64,000 nt of DNA. It comes from Aldrovandia affinis. Its lineage: Eukaryota > Chordata > Actinopteri > Notacanthiformes > Halosauridae. The position numbers and the translations under genes are program-made. The first letter of the stretch is position 1. Every line of letters begins with the position of its first letter. Of this stretch, positions 35,791 to 48,465 are shown one piece after another. A model generated the notes under the pieces. The model was given only the letters and a program-made list of their open reading frames with translations. It was not told where the DNA came from and did not search any database. The stretch spans positions 620,001 through 684,000 of the forward strand of contig JAINUG010000194.1 in NCBI GenBank assembly GCA_029706075.1. Direction: 5' to 3'.

Positions 35791-38390
35791 GATATGAAAT
35801 ATATTACAATTAAAATATTTCTTAAAACTCAAATATCACCCCATAGCTGACCAGAGAAGGAACGGGCAAGAGATCCACTGGCAGCAGAACGGCAGTTGCC
35901 GAGAGCAAACAGTAGTGTGGAGATTCCATTGCTTATATGGGCGTGCAACCCTTACGCAACTGGGTGTCAATTGTGCTAATTGGTAATTATCTCTGATATC
36001 TCTATTTTTACAATCCATGTAGTTATGAATTCTTAACCTTGTCCATTTTTTGGAACAGAAAGACATGGATGGCATTGTCTTAATTAGAGTGGGACAACAG
36101 GCCTGGGACTCCCTGAGTTCCATACAGATATTTGCAGCTGCAGGACTATACTGATGGGAATGAGTGGTCAAAGATTAAGCTGATGGAAGTCTATTGCTCT
36201 TGTGAGATATTACATTAACTCCATTTTTACAGGGCCAGAGTTAATTCTGGGTCTCACCTACCTTTAAGAGGTAGTGGCCTAAATCACCATCTTACCATGC
36301 ATTAAACGTGGGTTTCAACATAGTAACGTGGGTTTCAAGAGCCTGGAAAACAATGACAAAAAGGCTGATATTTCCAAAGGGTGTATGGATGGGAGCCTCT
36401 CTCTCTATCTGGTCCTCTCTCCACCCCCCCTCTGTGACCAGGGTCATGGTGGAAGGGCAGCATGTGTGCATTTTAATCCATCCACTTTTGAACAGCTGGG
36501 TGAGGCTGACCCTGGAGGTACGGTCTTGGAGCAGGGACAGTGTGCAGTCTGTCCAAGGACAACAGGTAGAGCTAGGCACCACGTCAGGACTGCACATGTT
36601 TACAGCCTTGATAACTGCTCATAATATTTATATATATATGGCAAATATGTGTCTGTATAAGTACAGGAGACCCTGGCCATTTGCAGGGGATACTTTTTCT
36701 TAAATATTTATATTTCAGTAAATGAGAATATACTTTAATGCTATTTTATATTAGATTCCTGCACTAATGTTAAACACTTATGTGCAAAGAGGTATTTTGT
36801 CCCAACATAAAAAAATCACATTTGATTATAAAAATGCATGTAACAATGCAATAAACATGAGATCATTATGGATAAATAAGTAATAACCCAATAAACATGG
36901 GATTAATTAAATCTACATTTATAAAATAGTGCGCTAGAAATAAAGAGTGATGCCTAACATGGATACTCTGCACTGAAAATGGTGCGATCACATCACTTGC
37001 ATTAGGTTATGGTTCGCATGCATTGTCCTGAATCTCAGATTGGCTCAGTCAAGGAAGTGTGCTTCCATCTTGGCTCTACTGTTTCATTGAGATTAAAGGC
37101 CTGTGTTAGCCATGTCTCCGAACACTTCCTCCCATCTCTCCTCTGTATTCCTGCCTCCAGGGGAGCTCCCTTCCTTCCTTAGATGTATAATGTACCATTG
37201 AAAAACCAAAACAGTGTTCATCAAACATCTTAGTGTAGGGTTTGTTATGTCTCCCTTCTGCTCATTGTGATATCCATTTCTAATGCAAAGTGTCTGTCTT
37301 ACTTCCAGTCTGGCTCTCTCACTGTCTTCAGTATTGCTCTTTTCCTCAGTACTGCTTTCTTTGAAAACAACTAGAACAAGTATTTGAAATATTAAGCTGA
37401 CATCAAGGAAAACATAGCTGGGGCTGTCCATTTACTGCATGTTTTAACAGCAAATAAACTGTGAGAAGAAGCTTTTTGCAAGGGTTGTTATTGAGAACAT
37501 GAATCTAAGTGAACACAATGTTCCATGTTTTATTGCCTTTAATGCACCAGTGGCGTGCCCCGATCTTTTGGATCTGGCATTGTGATTTTATGGAATATTA
37601 CAACAACACCTTTTAGGCAGTTGTCAGAACCTGAGGGGGATTTAGAGTGAGAAATATGCCCACTTTTCCCACCTCCAGGTTTTCATATCTTGGAGAGCTC
37701 CTGGCTTGTTGGCAAGGTAAGACATTCTAACAGCATGGGTTCAAGGTCAGTGTCACCCAGCCTCATTCACCTCTGGCTGGGCTTGGATCGCACCACTGCG
37801 AGGACTGTTTCCACCAAACTGGCAAGATTTGTTTGTCACTGATGGAAAAATTAAAAACTATTCTGATCACTTCAAGACCTGCCAGCTTTACATTTCTTTT
37901 CATTATGCCCTCACTTTTAATCATCCACACCATGAGAGAACATTACATTTATCCAAGCAAGAGGAGATATTCACAATATAGCTGAAGTCTTGTTAATCAA
38001 TCATACTTGTCAAGAATACACAGTTGTGGACACAGAGGGCAGGCATTGTCTTTTTAACATTTAATTACACAGTGCATTATAGGTCACAAAGCATACCACT
38101 GCATTCTTTCAGGTTGTCCCTTGGAATAATTCAAATGTAGAAAAGGGTAACTGCACACAGCCATGGCCAAACGCTTAAACCATAAAGTGAATGTGGATAA
38201 CCTCAAGAAAAAGAGAGTAAAGGAAATGAAAAAATGGTGAAGGAAAGACGTTTTGCAGATGTGGTATTTGTAGCATTGAGGGTTGAGCTGAGCATAAAGT
38301 CAAATTTAAGACACATTCATCTGTGATATTGTCTTAACTTGACCTAGCAAACATTCCCGGTCGTATGATGGGATGGGACGACTGAAATGT
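35791..38390. other. Gene-free sequence
   Basis: No supported gene. ACGTGGGTTTCAA is repeated 19 bp apart (36307 and 36326). The frames of 111, 131 and 112 codons in this interval have no recognisable domain. Confidence 0.45.
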
Positions 38391-38394
38391 ACCC

Positions 38395-38640
38395 TGTGAC
38401 CCGTGTACGCTGTAGACTATGCATATGAGTCTGTGTGTACTGTATACAAGTATGTAGACTATTTATACTGTATCAGTCAGTGTATACTGTAGACTGTGCA
38501 TATCAATCTGTGTACATTGTAGACTGTGAATTCATGTTTCTACACTGTAGACAGTGTATAGGAGTCTGTGTACACGGTAGACTGTATACATGCACATGTA
38601 AACTGTAGACTGCATATGTGTTTGTGCAGACCATAGTATA
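38395..38640. repeat. Degenerate tandem repeat with a TGTAGACTGTG core
   Basis: Variants of TGTAGACTGTGCATATSARTCTGTGTAC recur about six times between 38410 and 38620 with irregular spacing near 35-40 bp, indicating an old, decayed minisatellite. Confidence 0.7.
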
Positions 38641-39760
38641 TGTGAGAGTTAGATCAGGGTATGGGGAAGGATTCCTTACAATCCTTGACCCCATTAGCTA
38701 CTCTCAGCTGTACCTGGTCCATCCAGGTTAACTTACTCACCCAACATTTTCTAAACAGATTTACCTACAGTACTGTTTAATAAACAATGACAAATGTCTC
38801 ATGCATGGAGGAGAATGGAAATCAGTATGTGCCCATATTCCATAATATGGCACCAGTGATGGTCAAAATCACTGATCTAATGTGGGGTTTTTATCTTGCA
38901 CTGTGAAATATTATATTCTTATAGCCAAACAATCTTATAAAACCTGCAGTCTTTGTCATTGTCATGAAATGTGGAAAAAATAAGTAGAAAATGTTTATAC
39001 ATTGCCTTAGCTAGCTAGTCAGGTTTTGCTGGTTAGCTGCTATACAAATATTCTATGAATGATGATGATGATGATGATGATGGGTTTATCTTTTTAGTTT
39101 AGTTTTCTGAAAACCTGATGGTTCTTACGAGAGCACTAGAAGTTTTATTCCTTTGATGCAGGTCTATACATATGTAATAACCTGTGTGTACTTGTATTTG
39201 TTAGATAGATCAGATCATTTAGTTAATAATAGCTATACTCTTTCAAAGAACATGTGGTGTTCAGCAAAATAAATAACAGGCTTACGGTATGCTGTGATTC
39301 ATTTCCCATTGTTTTAGACAAGTATATTGTTGTATCTTTGAGATGGATCTTGTATCAAATATAATAATTGTTTCTGGGAAAATATGGAGCAAAGGAAACT
39401 ATGAATTAAAAATGATCTGATTTGATTTGAGCACATGAAAACAATTATCCTTTGATGAAAAAGTTTTATTGAGCTTGGCAGACAGATTTTCTTTATGCAT
39501 GTCTTTGAGTTATTTTCCATCGAGCATTTACAGTACACAAAATTATTCATAAATAGGTCATAATAAGACATTGGATAAAACCAAGGTTGGAAATAGTACT
39601 CCCAATATATAACAGTTTGAGATGTTCCAGGTTGTAAAAGAAGCATGTTATTGTGGAAGCCACCAACAGGTGCAGCATATTAACTCACTTCTTCTGGTAA
39701 AACCTGTATTGAAGTGTTATGAATTGGGAATGCTATTTCCATCCTTAAAAATGCATAGCA
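38641..39760. other. Gene-free sequence
   Basis: Nothing recognisable apart from an (ATG)8-type microsatellite at 39056-39082. A 110-codon minus frame (39314-39646) lacks a domain. Confidence 0.4.
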
Positions 39761-40330
39761 AGCTAATTAAATCCCCTTAAAATAATATTCTTGTACAATC
39801 AGGCGCTGATTAATAAATTGTAATTTGAAGGACTGCCCCGATCCACAAGTCATGTTCCTATGCCCCTGTTCCAAATAATCGTTAGCCCCCAACCATGAAT
39901 GTCAATGCAACAATAAAAAAATAAATGCAAATGCAAACTGAAACTGGTTCAGAAAATATACAGAGAGCCTTTAATTATGCAAAAAATGTATTGTGTTCCA
40001 ATATCGCCCACACATTGCCCCTGGGGGAGATTCCAAAAGAAACGGAAGGAAGGTTGCCGTGTGTCATGTCAAATATTAATTATAGCATTCCCTGTCTTAA
40101 TGCTCATGCATGATGTGTGTCATTCCATCACATATCTGCCCTAAGCATCCCAACGGCCATTTTACATCTACCTTGCAAACATTTCTCTTCCAGCAATAAT
40201 TCGTTATTGTATTACATGGCTTTGAGTATCCATGATCAGAGGTAAATAATGTGCCATAATTTCCATGGAATTCACATTTGCACATCTGCAAACCTCTCTA
40301 CCATAATATTGTGTTACTATTCAACATATT
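39760..40330. promoter_or_regulatory. Candidate enhancer-like conserved non-coding block
   Basis: The stretch is non-repetitive and dense in homeodomain and POU-type words: GCTAATTAAATCC, GCTGATTAATAAATTG, a perfect octamer ATGCAAAT (39925-39932) and TTTAATTATGCAAAA. The clustering resembles vertebrate developmental enhancers. No gene is visible nearby and conservation is untested. Confidence 0.3.
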
Positions 40331-43139
40331 AATGACCGTTTTTTTTCATGTTTGGGCTATGAATCTTTATGGAAATTAAATTAAATTATCTGTAATAATT
40401 AATGACACATTTGAAGTAATCAGTAACGTAAGTGTGTATGAATCCAAAAGCATACACATTTGATTGTGGAACCAAGCCACATAAAAAAACAGCTGCTTCA
40501 GAAAAAAAGGTCTGTTTCTGAGAAAAAGCAAAGCCAAATGCAAATCCTTTCCACTCTCCAGTGTGGCTTTTATCTTATCGTGTGTTTTTATTCTAAACCA
40601 GTGCGGCAGGCTTGGACTGCAGCTCTAGCCGTTGTCAACATGGGAATTAAACACGTTCATTTATCAGCGGCCAATCTCTCCTCAGTCAACTTTCCCATGC
40701 ACCTCTGGCAGGGGAAAGAATAAAGAAAGAAGGGGAGGTGATCTGTGGAGAGCGCTGAAGCAGTGCAGCCACCATAAATGGTCCGAGCATGTGAGTGATT
40801 AGATCTCCCCTCTAATGTAAAAAGCCTGTCTTGTTTTTGCCTTTTTGTCTTGCTTTCCTCTCCTGATGACAAATGATCAGAGTAAAAGTGTGTTCCTCTG
40901 GTTCACCCCTCCTCCCGCTCTCCCCCCCACCCCCCTGGCCTGCGGGCGAGTGTGGCAGCCTGGAGTGAAATGTGAGACAGAGATGCCGTTTTCTATTTCA
41001 GGAAAGTGATCTCAAGCAGGCAAGTGCGTTTCTCTTGGCCTGTGGGCTTCAGTGATGGCTCTTGCTTTTGTTTCATGTAGCTGGATGGGGATTAGAAATG
41101 ATTAGAAATTAACCCTGGACCCCCCCAAGTAACACCCAAAACATAACCAAAAATGAAGGTGGCAATCAGTTCTTCTTACTGTTATATACCATACCTATAC
41201 CATACACCACACCTATAGTGTGTGGATGTGCTGTAAACTGCAACGTTACGAGGAGACTTACAATAAACTGTTAGAAGGTAGGACATTAGTTTTATATGAT
41301 GGGAGGTTTTTTGCATAGTCTGCTCCCTTGACACATTTTTCTGCTGATCATATTTTGGAATGAGTGATGTAATGAAGGGATGATTCCCAGATAGAGAATG
41401 CCAACCGGGACAAAAGTATAGGGCTTCCCTTTTCTTCTGTTCTGAAACTCACAGTGCTAAAGAGTGTTCACGCAGACTCACAAAGGCATGCACATGTACA
41501 CATTCACACACACACACACAGAGAACAGAAACTGGAGCCTGCAGAAGGAGATATCAAGGAGGTGGTCAGCCAGTGGAGCAGCTGTGCTGACTTGGTCTCG
41601 TTCCAATCAGATTGGTCTTAATCCCATTTTACAGGGATGTCTCTGGAGTGAGGAGGTGTGGGGGTTAGGGGTGTGTTTCGGTGGGGGGGGGGGGGGCGGA
41701 GGCATGAGATTCCAGCTGCAGCTGCCAATACTGTGTGTGCAGTGGAACAGCAGGACTTTTCTCAAGGTCACTGTACCCCTCACAACTCATAAAATGAAGC
41801 GGAATGTCCCCGGTTAAGGCACTAGGATGAAGAGATGGAGCCTGAAAAACTCAAATGTCACCAGTTTGCAGGTGAGGTGCGGTAAAACTGGGCAGGTAGC
41901 AGGGACTTCTTAGGGTTTTTTTCTGCTTTTTGAGATTAGAAATAAAAATATCTTGGTATTTGAACATATTTAAAAATGTTAATAGAATTATTAGGTGACA
42001 GAAGACAATATTCTCTCCACTGATATTGTATTCGAACACAGTTTAGCATTCATAAAGTGCCACATTTGGAATGAAAAATGAATCACATTTACAAAAACAA
42101 AATTTTAATGACATGTACCACTCTCTGGACACTTCAAAATGGTATCCTCCATCTGTAAAACTATTTGTAAACAAAATATGAAAGCAAAGAAGTTAACCGA
42201 ATCTTCTGAATGGATTATTCGATGTTTGTTATTACTGAACATTATTCCTTATTAGAGAATTCCCTTATTTCCTCCATTCCTTATTATATGTTTTTTAATG
42301 TAAGCTGCTTCCTAGGGGGCCCATCCAGCTAAGAACCCTAGTCCTCCACGCAGTGATGCGCCCAACAGTCTGAAATGTAATCCTGACTGTGCCAATGCTG
42401 TCTGTGGCTGGGAGTCTCGCAGGGCGATTCACATTTGGCTACAGACTTGCCCAGGTAGGGAGGGTAATAGTCAGCCCTGTCCCACCACACCATAGTATCT
42501 GCTCTGGTAAATTAAGTGCCTGCAGCCTGCCTGCATCAGCATAACCAGTCTTCCATGTAATAACTGGTCTTCCGTTGCAATGACTGCACAGTTAATTTTG
42601 AGATAATCAATCATTTCTTATTTTCTAAGTACATTAACTACTTCATGAGTTTGAAAGTTGAAGAATAAACAAATCATACACATCTCTTACATACCATTGT
42701 TCTTTGTTTGAACCATTGTTCTTTTTTATGTCTGATTTTATATATGACATATGGAAGAACCATATATCTTCAGTTACAGTTACAAATTGTGCAAGAAGAG
42801 TATATATCACATTATGTATGGTGATACAAATGAATAGCAGACTTTTACATAAATAACACAATGTCCCCTTTATGTGAATTAGCTTACATGAAGTGCATAT
42901 AATTTGGAGCTGCTGTTTGTGCTCCTCCATTATTCTCCCAAAGCCTCTGGCACAGGTATTGCTACATAGTTTTCCCTTTAAAATGCAGCAAACAGTGAAT
43001 TATCAGTTGGATCTATATCAGTTGGATCTTTTACATTTGTTTCAGATTTTCCCAAATTAGTAGCCAATTGTACCCTCTTTCTGCTTCTTATCCCCCATTG
43101 CACTATGAGCTCGCGGCCGCAGCGACAAAGGAAAATTAA
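40331..43139. other. Gene-free sequence with simple repeats
   Basis: No supported gene. It contains an (AC)n tract at about 41503-41520 and a run of 14 G at 41683-41696 within G-rich DNA. Open frames are at most 117 codons and featureless. Confidence 0.45.
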
Positions 43140-43340
43140 CCGACCGTAACACCGGTGCACACAGAGCCACTCTTATACAAGGCAAGCTCCTGCTGGCATC
43201 CTACCCCCCTCCCCTGGGGTGGACAACCAATCGCCACCCCCGAACGGGACTCCTGACCAGAATCAAACCCTGGCCGCACTGGGCAGTTTACATTCCGGGC
43301 TAGTGCCTTTACCATTACACCACCGAGGGGCCCGTCTAAC
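43140..43340 (-). mobile_element. tRNA-derived SINE
   Basis: The minus strand shows a tRNA head with A-box-like TGGTGTAATGGT (about 43323-43312) and B-box-like GGGTTTGATTCTGG (about 43275-43262). GGAGTCCCGTTCGGGGGTGG and CGATTGG follow, a variant of the body motif of the SINE at 16.4 kb. Several B-box changes and a missing base in the A-box region show decay. No target duplication identified. Confidence 0.7.
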
Positions 43341-43960
43341 CGATTGTTTTCTGACAGTTATAGCTACAGCTTTCTTAACTAAATTAGCAAGATGATGGTT
43401 TTCAATCCATGTTCACAAGCTGGCTATATTATGACAACTGAGGTCAGCTGTGCCAAAGCTAGTTAACGTTAGTAACAGGCTAGCCGCTAGCAACTGTTGT
43501 TAGTAGCTGTAGGAGTCTGTAGTTGTTGTCTAGTTTAAAAGACTACACATTTTTAAACTACCTTATTACTAGTACGCTTAGCGTAGCTGACAACTTTAGG
43601 AGGTAAGTTAAGTGTACTACTGACAACAGTTGGTAGCGTCTAGTAACAGGCTAGCTAGTCTTCCACATACCACTTTCGGAGGATTTTTCCCTGGCTTCTC
43701 TTGCCTGGGAATACAGGCATACGGTTCCCCTGTGTTCATCAAGGTGTTTTATTGTCTGTCTTTCCAGATGTTAACTGTCAACTTAATTTTTTTTACCTAC
43801 GGTGGAACAATTTCTATTGGCTGCAGCCAAGTACAGAATCTGCCCCTCCATTCTCAGCAAGGGTGTCATTGTGTGAAATAATGATTTATTATGTTTATCT
43901 CGATATTCACAAAATATGTACATAGGCTATATGGTTTTTCATTGCAGTGAGCCAATTGGT
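43341..43960. other. Gene-free, GCTAGC-rich sequence with a hairpin
   Basis: A perfect 10-bp inverted repeat TAGTTTAAAA / TTTTAAACTA (43531-43540 and 43551-43560) lies among many CTAG/GCTAGC words. AACAGGCTAGC occurs at both 43474 and 43645, suggesting a short, diverged duplication. Confidence 0.4.
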
Positions 43961-43972
43961 TCTGTGTGGTTC

Positions 43973-44115
43973 TGTGTGGCTCAGTTGGGTTGGTAGAGCA
44001 CAGCGTTGACAACGCTTAGGTTGTGGGTTCAATACCCACTGGGACCACATATACTGAAAAATGTATACATTCACTACTGTAAGCCACTTTGGATAAAAGC
44101 GTCTGCTAAATGGCA
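43973..44115 (+). mobile_element. tRNA-derived SINE, short, V-SINE-like tail
   Basis: A well-preserved tRNA-like head runs from TGTGGCTCAGTTGGGTTGG (A box) to GTGGGTTCAATACCCACTGG (B box and T arm, about 44025-44042). An AT-rich linker follows, then the fish tail GTAAGCCACTTTGGATAAAA and GCGTCTGCTAAATG. The tail is shared with L2-clade LINEs, which presumably supply reverse transcriptase. Confidence 0.85.
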
Positions 44116-45496
44116 TATATTATTTGAATTACTTTAAATCTTTGGCATACAGACATTATGTAGGTATATTAAAGAAATCATTCAAGTGAATGGATATGAT
44201 TCATACTTTTATGGAGAAAAAGAATATTTGCATTTGCAGACCATACGTTGCCTGGATTCCCCCAAAAAATAACATGAAGAATAATTTTCCTACAGTTTCC
44301 TTCAGTATTGTAGTTTGTTTTACTGCGCTCAGACAGATGTTTTAACACTGTCAATTGTTTGTCCTGTGGCCTAATTCAGGCAAACACTTAGACTTATTTA
44401 TTTCTTTATGTAAAATATCCCAAGAGCTGACAAATATGACTTATGTATTGATTTACATTTTCTATTTATTTGTGTTCTTTGAGGAAGGGGTGGGGACCAC
44501 TAGAGCAGAGAGTGATTATTAAAGCGCTGGGCCGCGTCTGAAAGATGGCGCACCAGTGTTTTTGTTGCTGTCTGGATTTTCCCCTTTGCTTGCTCAAAGT
44601 CAGAAAGGCTTTCTCCTGGATTTCCCAGACTGTTCCGTTTGCTGGCGATAATTGAAACCAGTCAGTCTGCGGCATGTGTGGAAACAAGCTGGGCAATGTT
44701 TATTTTTTCCTTTAGGCAAGTTACGCACACACAAACACTCCCATACACACACACACACACATATACAGGCATACTGTAAATACATGTACTCCTGAGTACT
44801 CAATAACATCTGTTTCATCAGGGGCATATCATGATTATTAACATTTGAACTTTAATTGGTTTTTATTGTATTTAATATTTAACTGGTTGTTGTTTATTTC
44901 TATCTTTTTTGTATCTATTTGTTTATTTGTCTAATTGTAGGTTTGATGATTTTTTGGATATTTACCTGCATAAGTCATATTGAATGCACCAAAAAAACTT
45001 GCCGCTGGATTTTATCAAAACCACAAAGCCATTTTAAGGAAAATTGCTGTTAAACAATTTTTAAAAAGAAATAAAAAACTTTCCTGGATTATTCCTGAAC
45101 TCAATTACAACCAAGTAACTTCTGTCCCTTAAAACGGCTTTGCAGTTTTGATAGAATCTAAGGATTAAGTGTATAATGAATATATAATATGAGTATATAA
45201 TATATAATATTCTTTTTTGTGTTTTCCAATGCTGACAATATGTTGATGCATACAATGGACACACCACCTATGAAAAACGAAGTGATTTTGGCTGTCCTGA
45301 TGAAGCCCAGACCAGCATAGCACTATCACAAGGCCATCAATGCTTTTGCTTTCTTGATGTTACAATAAAGGTTTTCCATTCTGTAGTTTGCTCTACTACA
45401 ATTTGCTCTACTTTGCTCTACTACAATATCTTCAATGTATCTTCAATGCAATACTGCATTCACTCCAAAGATTACTCTGTATGTTCTTATATGCTT
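44116..45496. other. Gene-free sequence
   Basis: No supported gene. Contains an (AC)n tract at about 44727-44763 and an AT-rich TATAATAT cluster at 45178-45210. Confidence 0.4.
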
Positions 45497-45927
45497 CCAA
45501 CTTTGTGGCAACAGTTTGGGGAAGGCCCTTTGCTGTTCTAGCATGACTGTGCCCCTGTGCACAAAGCGAGGTCCATAAAGACATGGTTAGACCAGTTTGG
45601 TGTGTTGGAACTCAATTGGCCTGCACAGAGCCCTGACCTCAACCTCATTGAACACCTTTGGGAGGAATTAGAACGCCGATTGCGAGCCAGGCCTTCTCGT
45701 CCAACATCAGTGCCTGACCTCACAGATGCTCTTTTGGCTGAATGGACACAAATTCCCACAGACACACTCCAAAATCTTGTGGAAAGCCTTCCCAGAAGAG
45801 TGGCAGCTGTCATAGCCGCAAAGGGGGGTCCAACTCCATATTAATGCCCATGGTTTTAGAATGGAATGTCCAACAAGCTCATATAGCTGTGATGGTCAGG
45901 TGTCCACTGACTTTTAGCCATATAGTG
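45497..45927 (+). mobile_element. Tc1-like transposon, 3' fragment
   Basis: Only the 3' part of the transposase and the right terminal repeat remain. The right end, read inward, is CACTATATGGCTAAAAGTCA, a Tc1-type terminus, followed by TA. No matching left terminus or N-terminal coding part is present upstream, so the copy is 5'-truncated or deleted. Confidence 0.8.
45500..45844 (+). pseudogene. Tc1-like transposase, C-terminal fragment
   Basis: One frame from about 45500 reads through HDCAPVHKA (second catalytic Asp region) and, from the Met at 45557, on to SPDLNLIEHLWEELERRL, which holds the third acidic residue of the DD34E triad. It ends KGGPTPY and TAA, as the family does. An in-frame stop (TAG, 45540-45542) sits just before HDCAPVHKA and the first Asp and DNA-binding domains are missing, so it is a broken fragment. 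The preserved part is close to the family consensus, suggesting moderate age. Confidence 0.82.
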
Positions 45928-46504
45928 TAGCTACTGTAGTTTACACACCACCTAGCTAACTGGTTACTCATTATGTCTGCTAGTATTAGACCATAGATTG
46001 TACTGGAGAGGAGAGGACGCTGGGGCTGTTTGTTCACCACTTCTCCATCTGCGTCTTAATTTAAGTTTTTCATGCAATCTAGCTTGTTTTTATAGTTTTT
46101 TCTTTTTTCCAGCTTTGATGTGCTTTCTTGTGACTCAACTAACTTTGCCTGTACTGCATGCTGAGTAACATTACTAACTTAAACACAAGAAGCAAAGACA
46201 TCAAACGTACATCTCTATCAGTAGTTAAGCCAACATTAAATCTGATAAATAACTATGCTACTGTAGTAATTACTGTATGTTATTACTATTACTACTATGT
46301 TACTATAGCATTATAGCTAGCTGGCTATGTTAGAAGTTGGAGAAGCTACAGTTGGCTAGCTAGAAGGCTAAATGTTAAATCACTATCTAGCTATGTTGAT
46401 ATAAATAAGTTGTGAACTGCAGGGCTCATTACATTACTACATCTGTTTAATGCTCTAAGAGCATGGCATGACCAGGTGTAAAATCCATGAAGACTAAATC
46501 CATT

Positions 46505-46638
46505 AGTCTTTATTTTCAGCATAAATGTTGACTTTATTTAATTCATCAACCTAAAGCATTGCCTGATTCCCAGTCTTTATTTTCAGCCTAAATGTTGACT
46601 TTATTTAATTCATCAACCTAAAGCATTGCCTGATTCCC
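46505..46638. repeat. 67-bp tandem duplication
   Basis: Two adjacent 67-bp copies (46505-46571 and 46572-46638), starting AGTCTTTATTTTCAGC, differ at only one noticed position (CAGCATAA versus CAGCCTAA). The near identity implies a recent event. Confidence 0.93.
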
Positions 46639-46994
46639 AGTCCTCGCCAATGAAATCACAAAATACCTACTTGCCTATGTTCATGTGAAGTGGCAATGCC
46701 AGGCTCTGTTGATGTTAAATTGTGTGTTATAAGTGTACATTACTGTATCTCTTTGCATATGGCTGTGAATACAGATAATTGTGTTTCTATTTGGAGGAAT
46801 TTTAGCACCATATACATTTTAATAACATCACCTTCAGCTCTTCTTCATTAAACATTGTTAATTATTGTCAAATCTTGTGCATATATCTATTTTATATGCA
46901 CCATTAAGAGGAATGAAAGAGTGAAGAGAGACTCATTCACCAGTAGTTTAAAATTGTATTTTTCTTAAATTGCTGTAAAAATGAGAAAGCTGAA

Positions 46995-47032
46995 TGATGC
47001 ACCTGTACATTGTCAGGTGTACAGGTGCATCA
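46995..47032. repeat. Perfect 15-bp inverted repeat, 8-base loop
   Basis: TGATGCACCTGTACA (46995-47009) is exactly complementary to TGTACAGGTGCATCA (47018-47032). The arms are balanced in composition, not simple AT, so a stable hairpin is plausible in DNA or RNA. Confidence 0.88.
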
Positions 47033-48465
47033 CACAGAACTAAAGCACATGTACACTATTTTCTAGGGGGGTCATTGTGGATGCTGTTGTAAACCTTTCC
47101 TGATAAATTGTTAAAGAATTTGCTGTGCAAAATCTTTCAATATTTCATCCTGTTTAATTTTATTGTATATTTGAGCACATGCTGGAGATGTAGTTGCAGC
47201 CTCTCCAGAGCCTGGTGGCTGTATGACTACAGTCCTGAGACTGACCTGTGGGGATTAATAAGCTCTGTCCAGCTAGCTCACTGCCCCCCTGATGTTTGCC
47301 TTCTAGTCTGGCTTGAAACACCCCTGCAAAATCCTTCTACTCTTACAAGGTAAACAAATCAGGTGAGATGGCTTGACATAAAGAGCATCTGTGTGACACG
47401 GTGTGCATTGGAATCTGCAGGCCAGACGTCTGCACAATCTTTATCAGGAAGGAGACCTCTTGACATCTCTGGCTTGCAGTCCTACATATAGTTTCCAGAA
47501 TAAATGTGCCAGTTTCGTCTCATAGTGTTTTAAGGCTCTTTTTCAATCAGTCTCTCTGAAGAGTTCACTTCTCAGAAGTAAGCAAGAGCTGGACAGTTTT
47601 TTTGTGACCTGAAGTTTTGAGCAAAATGTACGTGATATATATGATGTAACTAATAAACTCATCGGTGCAGTAAATCTAGATGTACCTGTGTTATTAAATG
47701 AGGGAGAATAAACTGAATCAAGGTCAGAGGTGCACTATGACACACAATTCAAAATGCTGTATCACATCATCCTCCATGCGTCATGCTTTCATTTCATGTT
47801 AAATCACAACTACGTCTTAAACCTTGTGTTTGATGAATGGGTTCCCAATTGACTGAGCTCACTCTGTCAATACCCACCACCCCCATGTGCTGTTTGTGCC
47901 TCACCTCGTCACATTTGCATGCAGGCATTTCATCTTAATCTCTAAATACTGGCAACTGGGTATCAGCACTATGCCTGGGACATTTTTTTAGAGGAGGGTT
48001 TTTCCTTTTTTTTTTTTTTTTTGCACTTCCTGCAGTGCACTGAAGAATCAGACCTCGTATGTGATGAGCTTGTCTTATTAATCTCAGGAACGGTGCAATT
48101 AGTAATCACATGATACCCACAGAGAGCACCAGGCCATCTCTTTCTTTAAAATCACTATGATGGTTGAGTTTCACCACAAGGTAACATTAAGGACTTCATA
48201 CAGTAACTTCATAAATATTTTTATAGCCATTTTAGTGCACTTTTATGATCATGGTCCAGTTTCAAGTTTTAGTTTCAGTCACAAACAAATGACAAAACAC
48301 AAATAAAAGTTTTCATGAGCATTTAAAATTTGAGATAAATGAAAATGTCCATCATCTAATAGGACCCTCTACCACAGAATTCTCCTCTGGGATTTAAGTG
48401 AAGGAAAACTTTCAGGACAGCCATTTTACAAGTGCAGTATCAGGAACAGTAATTGGGCGACATTG

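Larger units (their letters stand above)
45928..48460. other. Gene-free sequence
   Basis: No gene is supported. Distinct local structures (67-bp tandem duplication at 46505, hairpin at 46995) are listed separately. A T15 or longer run lies at 48007-48022. Confidence 0.45.

Noticed and set aside
37690-37830. tRNA-like boxes (TGGCTTGTTGG, GGGTTCAAGGTC)
   Set aside because: Spacing is plausible but neither a SINE body nor a tail follows, and matches are weak.
43973-44050. A functional tRNA gene
   Set aside because: The tRNA-like head is followed by a SINE body and the fish SINE tail, so it is a SINE.
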